A stretch of 64,000 nt of DNA. Origin: Theropithecus gelada. Taxonomy: Eukaryota; Chordata; Mammalia; Primates; Cercopithecidae. Of this stretch, positions 24,332-35,378 are shown piece by piece (within the stretch, counting starts at the first letter, position 1; each line of letters begins with the position of its first letter). Location of the stretch: the NCBI RefSeq assembly GCF_003255815.1, contig NC_037673.1:86468944-86532943 (forward strand), written 5' to 3'. Position numbers and translations under genes: made by a program. The notes beneath the pieces were generated by a model that had not been told where the DNA came from, ran no database searches, and saw only the letters and a program-made list of their open reading frames with translations.

Positions 24332-24612
24332 GCTGGGTACAGTGGCTCACACCTGTAATCCCAACACTTTGGAAGGTTGAGGCAGGAGGATTGCTTGAAG
24401 CCAAAAATTCTAGACCAACCTGGGCAACAAAGCAAGAGCCTGTCTCTACAACAAATAAAAAAACTTGACCAGGCATGCGGGTGAGCACCTGTAGTCCTAG
24501 TTGCTAGAGAGGCTGAGGCAGGATCACTTGAGCCCAGGAGTTGGAGTCTGAAGTGACCTATGATTGTTCAACTGTGCTCAAACATGAGAAACAGAGCAAG
24601 ACCCTGTCTCAA
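24332..24612 (+). mobile_element. AluJ SINE
   Basis: Diverged Alu dimer in sense from 'gctgggtacagtggctcaca' to 'gaccctgtctcaa'. Instead of a normal A tail it runs into an AT/TG repeat followed by an inverted copy of its own 3' end. Confidence 0.93.
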
Positions 24613-24714
24613 CATGTGTGTGTATATATGTGTATATATATTTATACATGTATATATTTATACATATATACACATTTATACATATATATATTTTGAGACA
24701 GGGTCTTGCTCTGT
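24591..24714. repeat. Perfect 22-bp inverted repeat at the Alu end
   Basis: Arms at 24591-24612 and 24693-24714 are exact reverse complements (acagagcaagaccctg... against its complement). They are separated by 80 bp of TA/TG-rich DNA, so the region could extrude as a cruciform. Confidence 0.95.
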
Positions 24715-24750
24715 TGTCCATATATATATATTTGTGTGTGTGTGTGTATA
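24615..24750. repeat. TA/TG-rich simple repeat
   Basis: Alternating TA, TG and 'tatacatatata' units surround the second arm of the inverted repeat. The 65-residue frame at 24560-24757 is a product of this low complexity. Confidence 0.9.
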
Positions 24751-24759
24751 TATATGATT

Positions 24760-25584
24760 GTTTTTAAAAGGAACTATGTTAAAATATTGGTTACCCAGGG
24801 GATTCACAATGCCCATGAAGCCCATTCTTATACCTCAGATTAAGAATCCCTGGCTTAAGAGTTTCTGGCAGGAAATTAAATGCAAGAAAATAAAAATAAA
24901 ATATTTTTAAATGTTAAAGATTATACAACTTAGATGACCTTTTTGTTGCCAGGGACTCTGATGGATCTAAAATGCTACCCTACTTGCTAGCTAGTAAGTT
25001 AGCCTGCCACAGTTTCATGGATACTGACAGATACGAACATTCTAGGTCAGAGACAATGCAATTTTATCATTCATGGCACAGCACACAGCACTGCTCCATG
25101 TTCGCATCAGTTCTCCTTGCCCCAAAGACCCAGGCAGGCAACACAAAGCAGCCCAGGAGGATGCTGTGCATGCAGTGGATTTGCATCACAGCTGAGGATA
25201 TCCAAGTTTAGGAAAGCCCAATCTTTTATAACAAGTACAAGCAAACATGCCTTATCTTTGCAGTAGAAGGACATGTCTTTTTTATACTAGACAGTAAGCA
25301 AATCTGCTGTCTGCTTTAGAGGAAAGCAACTGTGTCTATCCTCCAAAGTGGATCATATATTCTTAAAAAAAAAAAAAAAAAAAAAAGTCCAGAATGAAAG
25401 CTGTCAGTGCCTCTGCTTGCAAGCCATGCAGAAACAAAGAAAAAGAATTGTCTCCCAATGTTTGTCCCATCAAGTCAGGAAGGGAAAATTTTGTCATATA
25501 TTAGTTGGGAGAGGGTGGATAAAGTTAGTTATGTGGATGGATAGATAACTAATAAGCTCTTCGCTGTAATCAGAAATAAGAAAA
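24760..25584. other. Unassigned sequence with a long A run
   Basis: 22 consecutive A at 25365-25386 with no recognisable retroelement body upstream. Frames 24972-25211 and 25348-25548 have no known domain. Confidence 0.45.
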
Positions 25585-26650
25585 GAACATGACGTATATG
25601 ATGTTTGCCTTCAGGGAGCTAACAGTCTGGTGATAGTGACAGGTTTTAAACAGATAAGCCATAAAATGATTAATTGCAATTTAGATAAGTTTCAGCAGAA
25701 GAAATGAAGATTTATGAAACTATATATTGAGGGACTTGATCTAGTTTATGATATCAAAGAAAGTGTCCCTGAGGAGGTAACATTTGAAAACAAGGCCTAA
25801 CAGACAGAATAAAGTTGAGCATCTCTTATCCTAAAACCTAAACACTACAAAATCCAAAACTTTTTGACCGCCAACATGACATCACAAGTGGAAAATTCCA
25901 TACCTGACCTCATGTGATAGGCCACAGTCAAAATGCAGTCAAACTTTGTTTCATGCACAAAATTATTAAAATTATTGTACAAGTTACCTTTAGGGTATGT
26001 GCATAAGGTATACATGAAACATAAATGAATTTTGTGTTTAGACTTAGGTTCCATCCCTAAGGTATTATATAAGCAGATATTCCTAAATCCGAAAAAAATT
26101 CAAAATCTAAAACATTTTGGGTCCCAAGCATTTCAGATACTTCACTTGTGGTAGGAATTGTCAGGTAAAGAGTAGGGAATACAATATTCCGGGTAGAAGG
26201 AAGACCCTATTGAATGAAGGAACCCTGTATTATTAGAGAAACTACAAGAAAGTCAGGATTACTAGAGCATTGTAAGACAAGCAGGAGCCAGATTGGATTT
26301 TGGACTTGATTTTGATGGCAATGCAAAGGCAGTGAAGGGTTAAGAAAGAGAATTACCTCATTATATTAGCATTTTAAAATGCCCCTTCATTGTTGTACGT
26401 GGGATTGGTTGTAGGGAAAAGGATGAATGCAGACATTAGAGTTAAGAGCTTATTGCTACAAGCCCAGCAAGAGGTGATAGTGCTCTGGCTACAGACAGTG
26501 ACAGTGTGGATGAAGAGAAATGAATGGATTCAAAAACTATGTTTATAAAGTGTAGTTGTCAGACCTGCATGATTGATTTCATCTAGAGGGAGTAAAAGAA
26601 AGTCGTGGATGATTCTCAGATTTCTGGCATGGGCAACTGTGCAGGCAGAG
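25585..26650 (+). repeat. Ancient repeat (family A), split by a Tigger element
   Basis: Left part: 'gccttcagggagctaacagt' and 'gtgtccctgaggaggtaaca'. Right part from about 26165: 'gaggtgatagtgctctggct', then 'gtcgtggatgattctcagat'. The two parts keep the order of one element, with 25811-26160 inserted between them. Confidence 0.5.
25811..26160. mobile_element. Tigger-type (TcMar) non-autonomous DNA transposon
   Basis: Starts 'agttgagcatctcttatcct' and contains 'catgacatcacaagtggaaa', 'cctcatgtgataggccacag', 'catgaaacataaatgaattt' and, at the right, 'ggtcccaagcatttcagata'. These are the recognisable phrases of a Tigger-derived short element with mutually inverted ends. No transposase is present. 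Confidence 0.8.
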
Positions 26651-27174
26651 TGCCTAGAATTAACTAGCCTCTTGGGGATTCATCTCATAAATTCACTTCT
26701 ATTTCAGTGACAGCAAGCATGCTAGATATATACACACAGGGAACCTGATTCTCTCCAGAGCCCTAAGAACTAACTTTGGTACAGATAAAAGATGAGCTGT
26801 AGGGAATTGAGATGTCACACTCACCTCAATATACAGGTAGTTTTTACTTGAATTCATAGAAGAAAGAATACCTTTGTGCTCTCAGTTGGTTACAAATTGC
26901 ACCTCACATTTTCCTACCAGTATGATCCCTTTTAAGCTGTATAATTTACACTGGGGTATGATGCCATCATTAATGCTCCCCATGTTGATTCTAATGAGGC
27001 ATATGTCCTTTTCTCATGCGGAGAAAAGAATGCTCTCACTACCCACAGATATTCTGAATATATAGTTGATATTCAACCATATCAAATATTGAACCTGGTG
27101 CTTCCAATATGTAAGTTATTCCTTAGGATTAAGAAACTACTAAAAGCATTTTCTTGGAGTATTTAAAATACAAT
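26651..27174. other. Unassigned sequence
   Basis: No gene or clear repeat recognised. The frame at 26874-27065 has no domain. Confidence 0.4.
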
Positions 27175-27640
27175 TGACAAAAATCCAACTCAAGCTAACA
27201 TAAGAAAATGTGTAGCTCATATAAGTAAAAACTTTCAGAGCAGGGTAGGACTCAGGCAGTCATAGATACCCAAGATGTCATCACGCTGCTGTCTTGCTCC
27301 ATGACTCCCTTCTGGAGTCCTTTGTTACCCTCGTTATTGGGCAGGCTTTCTTCATGAAGTACAAAAGGAAGTCACTGGCAGCTCTAGGCCTACACAGTCC
27401 ATCTGATTTCCCCGTGGAAAAGTGTCTCGCTTCCTGACCATGAAAACAGGGAAGACTGAGTCATGTATTCACCTCTGAGCTAAAGCTCTGATTGTCCAAG
27501 TTGGGTCACCTGCTTGCCTTGGCCAGTCTAACTGGAATCATATTTGGTTCTGGTTCTAATCTGTTCTCCACAAGAAGAGGAGATTTTATCCCAGAACATG
27601 GGGAAATAAAGATGGATGGGCATGCAAACAAACAAATAAT
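27175..27640 (+). repeat. Old interspersed repeat B, copy 2
   Basis: 'aaaaatccaactcaagctaa' start, a central 'gatgtcatcacgctgctgtc' and 'ctctgattgtccaagttggg' parallel the layout of 6885-7425. Family name not assigned. Confidence 0.45.
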
Positions 27641-29020
27641 AAATGCCCACTTCAGATAAGTAAATTGGGGAAGAGCTGAAACATCACAGAATGATTTCAG
27701 TACAGGCTAGTGTAGAATTGCAGATGTGGAAGGTTAAAACAAGGTACATTGATATGAGATGAAGAAAAGATATTTATGCAGTAATACACATGAAAAGATA
27801 GAAAGACTGTAGTATGTTGCTTGTGAATCCATAGGTGTCAAAGTTTTAAAAACAAAGATGTACAAGGATGAATAAAAACTATGTCTAGAATGTGGGAATG
27901 ATGGTTTAATTTTGGTATTTTACTACTCTTAAATTAGATCCTTGTATCTGAGGTGGAACTCCTCAGCTAAAGAAAACTGAAAACAATTAGAAAGATCCGG
28001 AAGAGCTCTATGAAGATGAGTAATGGGTAGAAAGTAAAATTTAAAAATCAATAAATTAGTATGTAGTGTTTTGTCCATGCAAAATAAAGCTCTTTGAGGA
28101 GGATAAAATATATACAATTATTGCAATAGCAAAAGAGAAATATAATGCTTTTACATATATGGTTTCAATTCAGAAAAAAATGCAGCTATTTTTCTCTTTG
28201 CATCCATACTCAAAATAAAACAGAATAAAAGAAGTTCAAGCAGGTGCACGAAATATTTGTATGAGAGATAAATATTTTTAACTTGGAGTTAATAACTGTT
28301 AGAATGAATTTCAAGCCTTCTCTGGGATATTTTAAAGTAGAGTTCCTTCTCATATGTTTGGACCGTGGGGCACTGTACTGCTCAAGGGTAGAGTGACCAG
28401 TTAGATGACTGTATGCTTCATGAGGACAGGAATCCTCTGTTGGGAAAATTCACATCTGATGGGCTGGAGCATAACGGTCTCTAAAATATTTGTTAAGTAT
28501 GTGTTGATGTTAATTTGTATTTCACTTAGTTGTTAATTATATGTTTGGAATCTGTTTTATGGATCTGTTTAACAAATATTACATTTATATTGGTGTTGTC
28601 GTCATACATACATGGCATCATACGTAGACTGCCAACTTTCTAGCTGCTGTGTTTTCAGTGAGTAGAAGCTAGATGTGCTCAGTAAAAGATGATGACAAGA
28701 AGAGACTGATATGGTTTCCAGTTATCTGCAATTTTGGATCATCTGATCCATTGTCTCCATCTGTTGTCAACTAAGTATTCATTTCAGGAGTAATTATGGA
28801 AGATGAGGTTTGTTAATATTACAAGTTATAATGAATATGAAGGACACAGTCATAACACCTTTATGAATAGACTCAATATTGCATCCAGGTCTTTAGGGAA
28901 TTAAGCAACAGAATTTAGGTTCAGAAAAAAAACTTAAGGACCATCTTCTACCCAATCTTATCTTCTTCTCTAGTTATCTCATTATTTAAGTGATGATGTG
29001 ATTGAGACCTAATTATGTTA
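27641..29020. other. Unassigned sequence
   Basis: No gene or confident repeat recognised. Confidence 0.45.
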
Positions 29021-29029
29021 AGAGACTTG

Positions 29030-29662
29030 CCCATTTACACTGTTGGTGGGAGTGTAAATTAGTTCAACCATTGTGGAATACAGTGTAGTGATTCCTCAAG
29101 GATCTGGAACCAGAAATACCATTTGACCCAGCAATCCCATTCCTGGGTATATACCCAAAGGATTATAAATTATTCTACTAGAAAGACACATGCACGCGTA
29201 TATTTATTGCAGCACTATTCACAGTAGCAAAGACTTGGAACCAACCTAAATGTCCATCAATGATAGACTGGATAAAGAAAATGTGGCACATATACACCAT
29301 GGAATACTATGCAGCCATAAGAAAGGATGAGTTCATGTCCTTTGTAGGGACGTGGATGAAGCTGGAAACCATCATTCTCAGCAAACTAACACAGGAACAG
29401 AAAACCAAACACCACATGTTCTCACTCATAAGTGGGAGTTGAATAATGAGAACACGTGGACACAGGGAGGGGAACATCATACAGTGGGGCCCATTGAGAG
29501 GTGGGGGTTTAGGGAGGGGATAGCATTAGGAGAAATACCTAATGTGGATGACAGGTTGATGGGTGCAGCAAACCACCATGGCACGTGTATACCTATGTAA
29601 CAAACCTGCAGGTTCTGCCCATGTATCCCGGAACTTAAAATATAATAATAAAAAAAGGAGGG
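29030..29662 (+). mobile_element. L1PA, 5'-truncated (633 bp)
   Basis: The end of ORF2 and the whole 3' UTR in sense, finishing in a degenerate A-rich tail. The ORF2 C-terminus is visible at 29260-29442 (WIKKMWHIYTMEYYAAI). A 9-bp target duplication, agagacttg, flanks it at 29021-29029 and 29663-29671. Confidence 0.96.
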
Positions 29663-29671
29663 AGAGACTTG

Positions 29672-31332
29672 TGCAATTTGAAATAACCTCTTTATGGCAG
29701 AAACTGAACTAAAACCTACTTGAAAGAATTTCAATTTCCTGAAGCTAGAGGAGAGTTTTCAGAGGCCTATCTTAACATCAATATTGATTTCAGTTGGTCA
29801 ATATAATCTCTACCTTCATATCATCTTGAGACTCAATTGGTTGACCATTTTCATAATGCTCTAAGAATGAACTCAACACAGACATTAAACACATGCATAC
29901 TATGTTTGTTTTTCCTTATGTATATTTAAGGAAAGTAATATATTTGAGGAGAACTTAGGGGATGTGGCTAAAATTAGCCCTCCACTAGGAAGTATTTTTG
30001 AGGATGAAGAAATGTGGAAGTTATTTAACTGCTTTACAGATGTTTTAAGCTTGAGGCTCTTAGTTTTATTCATTTACTGTGATCTAATTACTCTAATTCG
30101 TTCACCACTGACCAAGGAAGACATAGTCGTTCAGTTCAAAGATCTCCCCAAGCCCTGCCTGAACTTCTCTGAAATCAGTAGAGTAGTTAATGCATGATGA
30201 AAAGATTGTGGTTTGCTACAGCAAATTATTTTTATCTTAGATAATAAAAACAGCCAAGGAGTCATAATGGTGGGAGTCACCAGAAATGATAATGAATTAT
30301 AATAAATATCACAGTGCAATTGATATATTAAAAACAACAGCTTTCTTACAGCCACCAAGTAAACTGTTTTATATCATTCACAGCTAGGCCAGAGTTGTTC
30401 CTTGGACCTAAGGAAACATGCCTACCTAGGATGTTCAAACAAATGTTATATTGCCTAAGTGGGATATGTTCAGGGTTTTAGCCAATCACATTGCAGACAG
30501 CTATCTTTAAATATTAAAGCAGGATAATTTAATCTGAATTGAATTTCAGTATTAGAAAATAGAGCAGCCTTTTAAAAATAATACCCTCCACATTACCAAA
30601 CAATCTCTGTCCTGTTTCCTTTATGCAGTTATAAAATTATGGAAGTCAGGGTTTTAACAAACTTGTGCTTGTAGACCCATAAATGGAAGGCACCCTAGAA
30701 AGCAGCCTCCATGACAGTTTCACATGTGATTCGGAGTGCTGAAAGGGCTTACTGTTTGGCTTCAACTCTTTATTGAGATCCTTAAAACTTGATTTCTGGG
30801 TGTTTTTTTTTTCCTTCCCAAGAGAACAAACAAGCTATAGTTCGAGGCAGTACTAACCCCAAGCATTTTTATTAATGTTTACTCAGCAACAGTCTGAGCT
30901 TTGTATGGTTGCTTTATCCCCAATTCACTGTGTATCTGCAATTTCCTGTTCACCATCTGGGAAAATCAGATGTAACTCTTATGAGAAGAGGCACCAACGT
31001 TCCATCTCTACTTCATTATTTCAGATATAATCAAAGGAGTAAATCTACAGTGTGTTCTTGGCTGTAATGCAGTAGAGTTGTCCATTGTCTGGATACAAAT
31101 CCATTTGTGTTCATCTTCTTCTAAAGGAATCTCTTTTCCAGATATAGTTCTATTAAATACTCTATCAATAGTTAATGCTTAAGGTTTGTCAGGTTCAAGC
31201 TGATAAGCCATACTTCTTAAAAAAACTAGTATTCTTTTATCTTGATGCTGATACTCTTCGGGGCTCTAGAGGTTCTTGCTACCACTTTTGTAAGGAGACA
31301 TTGCTCAGTGCTCTGCCCCAGCAGCCATTTTG
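29672..31332. other. Unassigned sequence
   Basis: No gene or confident repeat recognised. Frames at 29964-30197 (plus), 30131-30358 (minus) and 31175-31430 show no domain. Confidence 0.45.
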
Positions 31333-31334
31333 TT

Positions 31335-31595
31335 CAGAGAAACCGTGTACACAGTGGTTACAGCAGGGACTCGGGAGCCAGACCAACTGCTTGGGTTCAA
31401 ACTCTGGTTCTGCCTCCTCCTAGAATTTAACCTTGAGAAGTTAAATAACCTCTCTGTGCCTCAGTTCCTCCATTTATAAAATGGGGATGATAATTCTAGT
31501 AATTACCTCTTAGGATTATTGTGAGGATTAAGTAAGTTATTCTAAGTATTACTGAGAAGAGTGCTTAGCACTTAGTGGGCAGTACTTAAAGGTTA
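31335..31595 (+). mobile_element. MIR SINE
   Basis: A nearly complete MIR in sense: 'cagtggttacagcagggact', 'ttgggttcaaactctggttc', 'cctctctgtgcctcagttcc', 'ttgtgaggattaagtaagtt' and 'gtgcttagcacttagtgggc'. Confidence 0.95.
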
Positions 31596-31619
31596 GATAT
31601 TTGTATAGCTGCTCTTATC

Positions 31620-31940
31620 TCAAGGCTTTGCATTTGCTGTTTCTTCTATCTAGAATATTCTTTCAAACTTCACATGGTATGCCCTCTCCAGATGTCACTC
31701 CTCAAATAGGACTTTCCTGGTCATCTTTTTCACTGTTCCTATTTGCTGCTTTATTTTTTTAAAGCCTTGATCACCATCCAATATTATATTTTATATTTAT
31801 TTTATATTTTGAACTCCCTGATTCTTCAAAAAGAAAGTAATCTTAATGAGGTCTTTTGTATAAGACTGTATGCCTAGAGTCTAGAACAGTGTCTGGTATG
31901 TACATAGTAGATGCTCAACAAATATTTGGAGAATGAATGA
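31620..31940 (+). mobile_element. L2 LINE 3' end
   Basis: 'ggctttgcatttgctgtttc', 'cagatgtcactcctcaaata' and the closing 'gaacagtgtctggtatgtac...aacaaatatttggagaatga' follow the L2 3' consensus. Confidence 0.92.
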
Positions 31941-32608
31941 AGAAATTATTATAGAAAGATATTTATATTAGAATGCATTTCTGTAGATGTATGAACCTCT
32001 CTATCAGAACTCTCCAGAGCACAAAATAATCACAATTACTACAAGATAAATTAGATCTTGTTTTAGGCTGTGCTTGCAATGCATTGAACACTAACCTCAT
32101 ATGAAACACTTAAGAGTGTCTACAGGGACTCACAACATAAGCCTGATCTTTTAGTTTGACTTCTCAAAGTCAGTTATATTTTCAATATAAATGAAGTAAA
32201 ACATACACTTGAAACAGAAAAAAATAGTACAAGTTTAAAAATTTAAGACAGTTCTCTACATACAAAAATGATAATACTTTCTATCACTGGTCAAGAAAAA
32301 CTCACTATTTTAAGTAGTAATCACTTGTGTGCATTTTTTTCAGTATTGCTATTAGAAGAACTTTCTCATTTTCAATTTTGAATCATTCAACAATGCATTG
32401 TTAGAGCTGTTGCTTTGCTTTACCACATACCACCGGGTAAAATAGCCAAAGTCTGTTTAAGCAGGTTAAGTAAAAATGGAAAATGTCAGAAAAATGGAAG
32501 ACCTCCTAGCCCACACCAGAATTGCACTTGCTTTGATACTATTATCTCAATAATGTCAAACAAAAATGAATTGACTTTGCCTTTTGAAATTTTATTTAGC
32601 TACGCACT
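31941..32608. other. Unassigned sequence
   Basis: No gene or confident repeat recognised. The frame at 32415-32621 has no domain. Confidence 0.4.
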
Positions 32609-32609
32609 G

Positions 32610-32970
32610 TCAGTACCTTAAAGATAAAAGAATAAATGTTTCTTCTTTCTTGAACCCTTACTGTGTACCAATATGCTTAACATTGAGTGGGATACAAAAA
32701 TGCGTAAAGTTACGTTCTTGAAAAGTTTATAGTCTCTTTAGAGCAACAAGACAAAAAAACCATAAGAAATCAGTACATATCAGTAAATCATTCGTTTCTA
32801 AAAAAATTCAGATGTAGGAAGATTATGGTGGGTGGTTGAGAACACAAGAAGAGAGTGATGCTTTGCCAAACATTAAAGGATGAAAAGCATTTTATTAGGT
32901 AATTTGGAAGGAGAAGAGAACATTCCATGCATGAAACACAGCCTGAGCAAAGATAAAAATGACAAATTAT
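32610..32970 (+). repeat. Ancient repeat (family A), partial
   Basis: 'cttactgtgtaccaatatgc' start and 'gagaacattccatgcatgaa' near the end parallel the order in 19905-20560. Diverged. Confidence 0.4.
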
Positions 32971-32971
32971 G

Positions 32972-33264
32972 CCAGACATTCAAAAAGAAGAATTGGTACC
33001 ATTACTGTTGACACTATTCCACAAGACAGAGAAAGAGGGAATCCTCCCTAAATCATTCTATGAAGCCAGTGTCACCCTGATACCAAGAACAGGAAAGGAC
33101 ATAACCAAAAAAATTACAGATGAATATCCCTGATGAACATACATGCAAAAATCCTTAACAAAATACTGGCTAACCGAATCCAGCAACATATCAAAAATAT
33201 AAGCCACCATGATCAAGTGGGTTTCATACCAGGGATGCAGGGATGGTTTAACATATGCAAGGCA
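32972..33264 (+). mobile_element. Outer older L1, left part (ORF2 RT region)
   Basis: L1 ORF2 in sense, beginning abruptly at 'ccagacattcaaaaagaag' (5' truncation). It covers the RT segment encoding 'LIPRTGKD' and 'HHDQVGFIPGMQGWFNI', then is interrupted by the inner L1 at 33265. Its last 10 bp, atgcaaggca (33255-33264), are repeated at 38224-38233. Confidence 0.95.
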
Positions 33265-34299
33265 GGGGGCGTGCCCAAGATGGCCTAATAGGAACAGCTC
33301 CAGCCTCCAGCTCCCAGTGTGAGCAACACAGAAGATGGGTGATTTCTGTATTTTCAACTGAGGTACCGGGTTCATCTCACTGGGGTGTGTCGGACAGTTG
33401 GCGCTAGTCCACGGGTACAGCCCAACCAGTGAGAGCTGAAGCAGGACGAGGCATCGCCTCATCTGGGAAGTGCAAGGGAGAAGGGAATTCCTTTTCCTAG
33501 CCAAAGGAAATTGAGACACACAATACCTGGAAAATCAGGTAACTCCCACCCTAATACTGTGCTTTACCAAGGGTCTTAGCAAACTGCACACCAGGAGATT
33601 GTATCCCACACCTGGCCCAGAGGGTCCCACGCCAACAGAGCCTCCCTCATTGCTAGCGCAGCAGTCTGAGATCTAACTGCAAGGTGGCAGCGAGGCTCGG
33701 GGAGGGGCGCCCGCCATTGCTGAGACTTAAGTAGGTAATCAAAGCCTCCAGGAAGCTCGAATTGAGTGGAGCCCACCACAGCTCAAGGAGGCCAGCCTGC
33801 CTCTGTAGACTCCTCCTCTGGGGACAGGGCATAGCTAAACAAAAAGCAGCAGAAACCTCGGCAGAGGTAAATGTCCCTGTCTGACAGCTTTGAAGAGAGC
33901 AGTGGATCTCCCAGCACGGAGGTTGAGATCTGAGAATGGACAGACTGCTTGCTCAAGTGGGTCCCTGACCCCTGAGTAGCCTAACTGGGAGACATCCCCC
34001 ACTGGGTGCAGACCGACACCTAACACCTCACATGGCGGGGTACACCCCTGAGATAAAGCTTCCAGAGCAAGAATCAGACAGCAACACTCACTGTTCCACA
34101 ATATTCTATCTTCTGCAGCATCCGCTGCTGATACCCAGGCAAACAAGGCCTGGAGTGGACCTCAAGCAAACTCCAGCAGACCTACAGCTAAGGGTCCTGA
34201 CTGTTAGAAGGAAAACTAACAAACAGAAAGGACACCCACACCAAAACCCCATCAGTACATCACCATCATCAAAGACCAAAGGCAGATAAAACCACAAAG
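33265..34299 (+). promoter_or_regulatory. L1PA 5' UTR with internal promoter
   Basis: A 1035-bp L1 5' UTR. In this family it carries an internal sense RNA polymerase II promoter and an antisense promoter (known). It includes 34043-34170, the segment deleted in L1PA2 and in many L1PA3. Minus-strand frames through it are non-coding shadows. Confidence 0.85.
33276..33284 (+). promoter_or_regulatory. YY1 motif of the L1 promoter
   Basis: caagatggc, 11 bp from the element start, is the conserved YY1 site that sets the L1 transcription start (known). Whether it is bound here cannot be seen from sequence. Confidence 0.7.
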
Positions 34300-35315
34300 A
34301 TGGTAAAAAAGCAGGGCAGAAAAGCTGGAAATTCAAAAAATCAGAGCACATCTCCCCCTCCAAAGGAATGCAGCTCATCACCAGCAACGGAACAAAGCTG
34401 GATGGAGAATGACTTGGATGAGTTGAGAGAAGAAGGCTTCAGTCGATCAAACTTCTCAGAGCTAAAGGAGGAACTACGTACCCAGCGCAAAGAAACTGAA
34501 AGCCTTGGAAAAAGAATGGATGAATGGCTAACTAGAATAATCAATGCAGAGAAGACCTTAAAAGAACTGATAGAGATGAAAACCATAACATGAGAACTAC
34601 GTGACAAATGCACAAGCTTCAGTAACCAACTGGATCAACTGGAAGAAAGAGTATCAGCGATTGAAGGTCAAATGATGAAATGAAGTGAGAAGACAAGTGT
34701 AGAGAAAAAAGAGTAAAAAGAAATGAACAAAGCCTCCAAGAAATATAGGATTATGTGAAAAGACCAAATCTACGTCTGATTGGTGTGCCTGAAAGTGATG
34801 GGGAAAATGGAACCAAGTTGGAAAACACTCTGCAGGATATCATCCAGGAGAACTTCCCCAACCTAGTAAGGCAGGCCAACATTCAAATTCAGGAAATACA
34901 GAGAATGCCACAAAGATACTCCTCGAGAAGAGCAACTCCAAGACACATAATTGTCAGATTCACCAAAGTTGAAATGAATGAAAAAATGTTAAGGGCAGCC
35001 AGAGAGAAAGGTTGGGTTGCACACAAAGGGAAACCCATCAGACTAACACTAGATCTCTTGGCAGAAACTCTCCAAGCCAGAAGAGAGTGAGGGCCAATAT
35101 TCAACATTCTTAAAGAAAAGAATTTTAAACCCAGAATTTCATATCCAGCCAAACTAAGTTTCATAAGTGAAGGAGAAATAAAATCCTTTACAGATAAGCA
35201 AATGCTTAGAGATTTTGTCACCACTAGGCCTGCCCTACAAAAGATCCTGAAGGAAGCATTAAACATGGAAAGGAAGAACAGGTACCAGCCATTGCAAAAA
35301 CGTGTCAAAATGTAA
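34300..35315 (+). pseudogene. L1 ORF1 (ORF1p), broken
   Basis: A full-length-sized ORF1 for the RNA-binding ORF1p trimer, disrupted by several stops and a net frame change. The N-terminus and early coiled coil (97 codons) end at a TGA at 34591-34593. More stops follow near 34680 and 34760. The RRM and start of the C-terminal domain are open at 34755-35090 (RHIIVRFTKVEMNEKMLRAA region). The C-terminus (ISYPAKLSFISEGEIKSFTD) resumes after another stop and ends at 35313-35315. Confidence 0.93.
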
Positions 35316-35378
35316 AGTCCATCAATGCTGGGAAGAAACTGCATCAACTAGCGAGCAAAAGAACCAGTTAATATCATA

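Noticed and set aside
24560..24757. 65-codon frame rich in Tyr, Ile and Val
   Set aside because: Encoded by TA/TG simple repeats.
33058..34387. Several minus-strand frames of 67-153 codons
   Set aside because: They are antisense shadows of the L1 ORF2 and of the L1PA 5' UTR.
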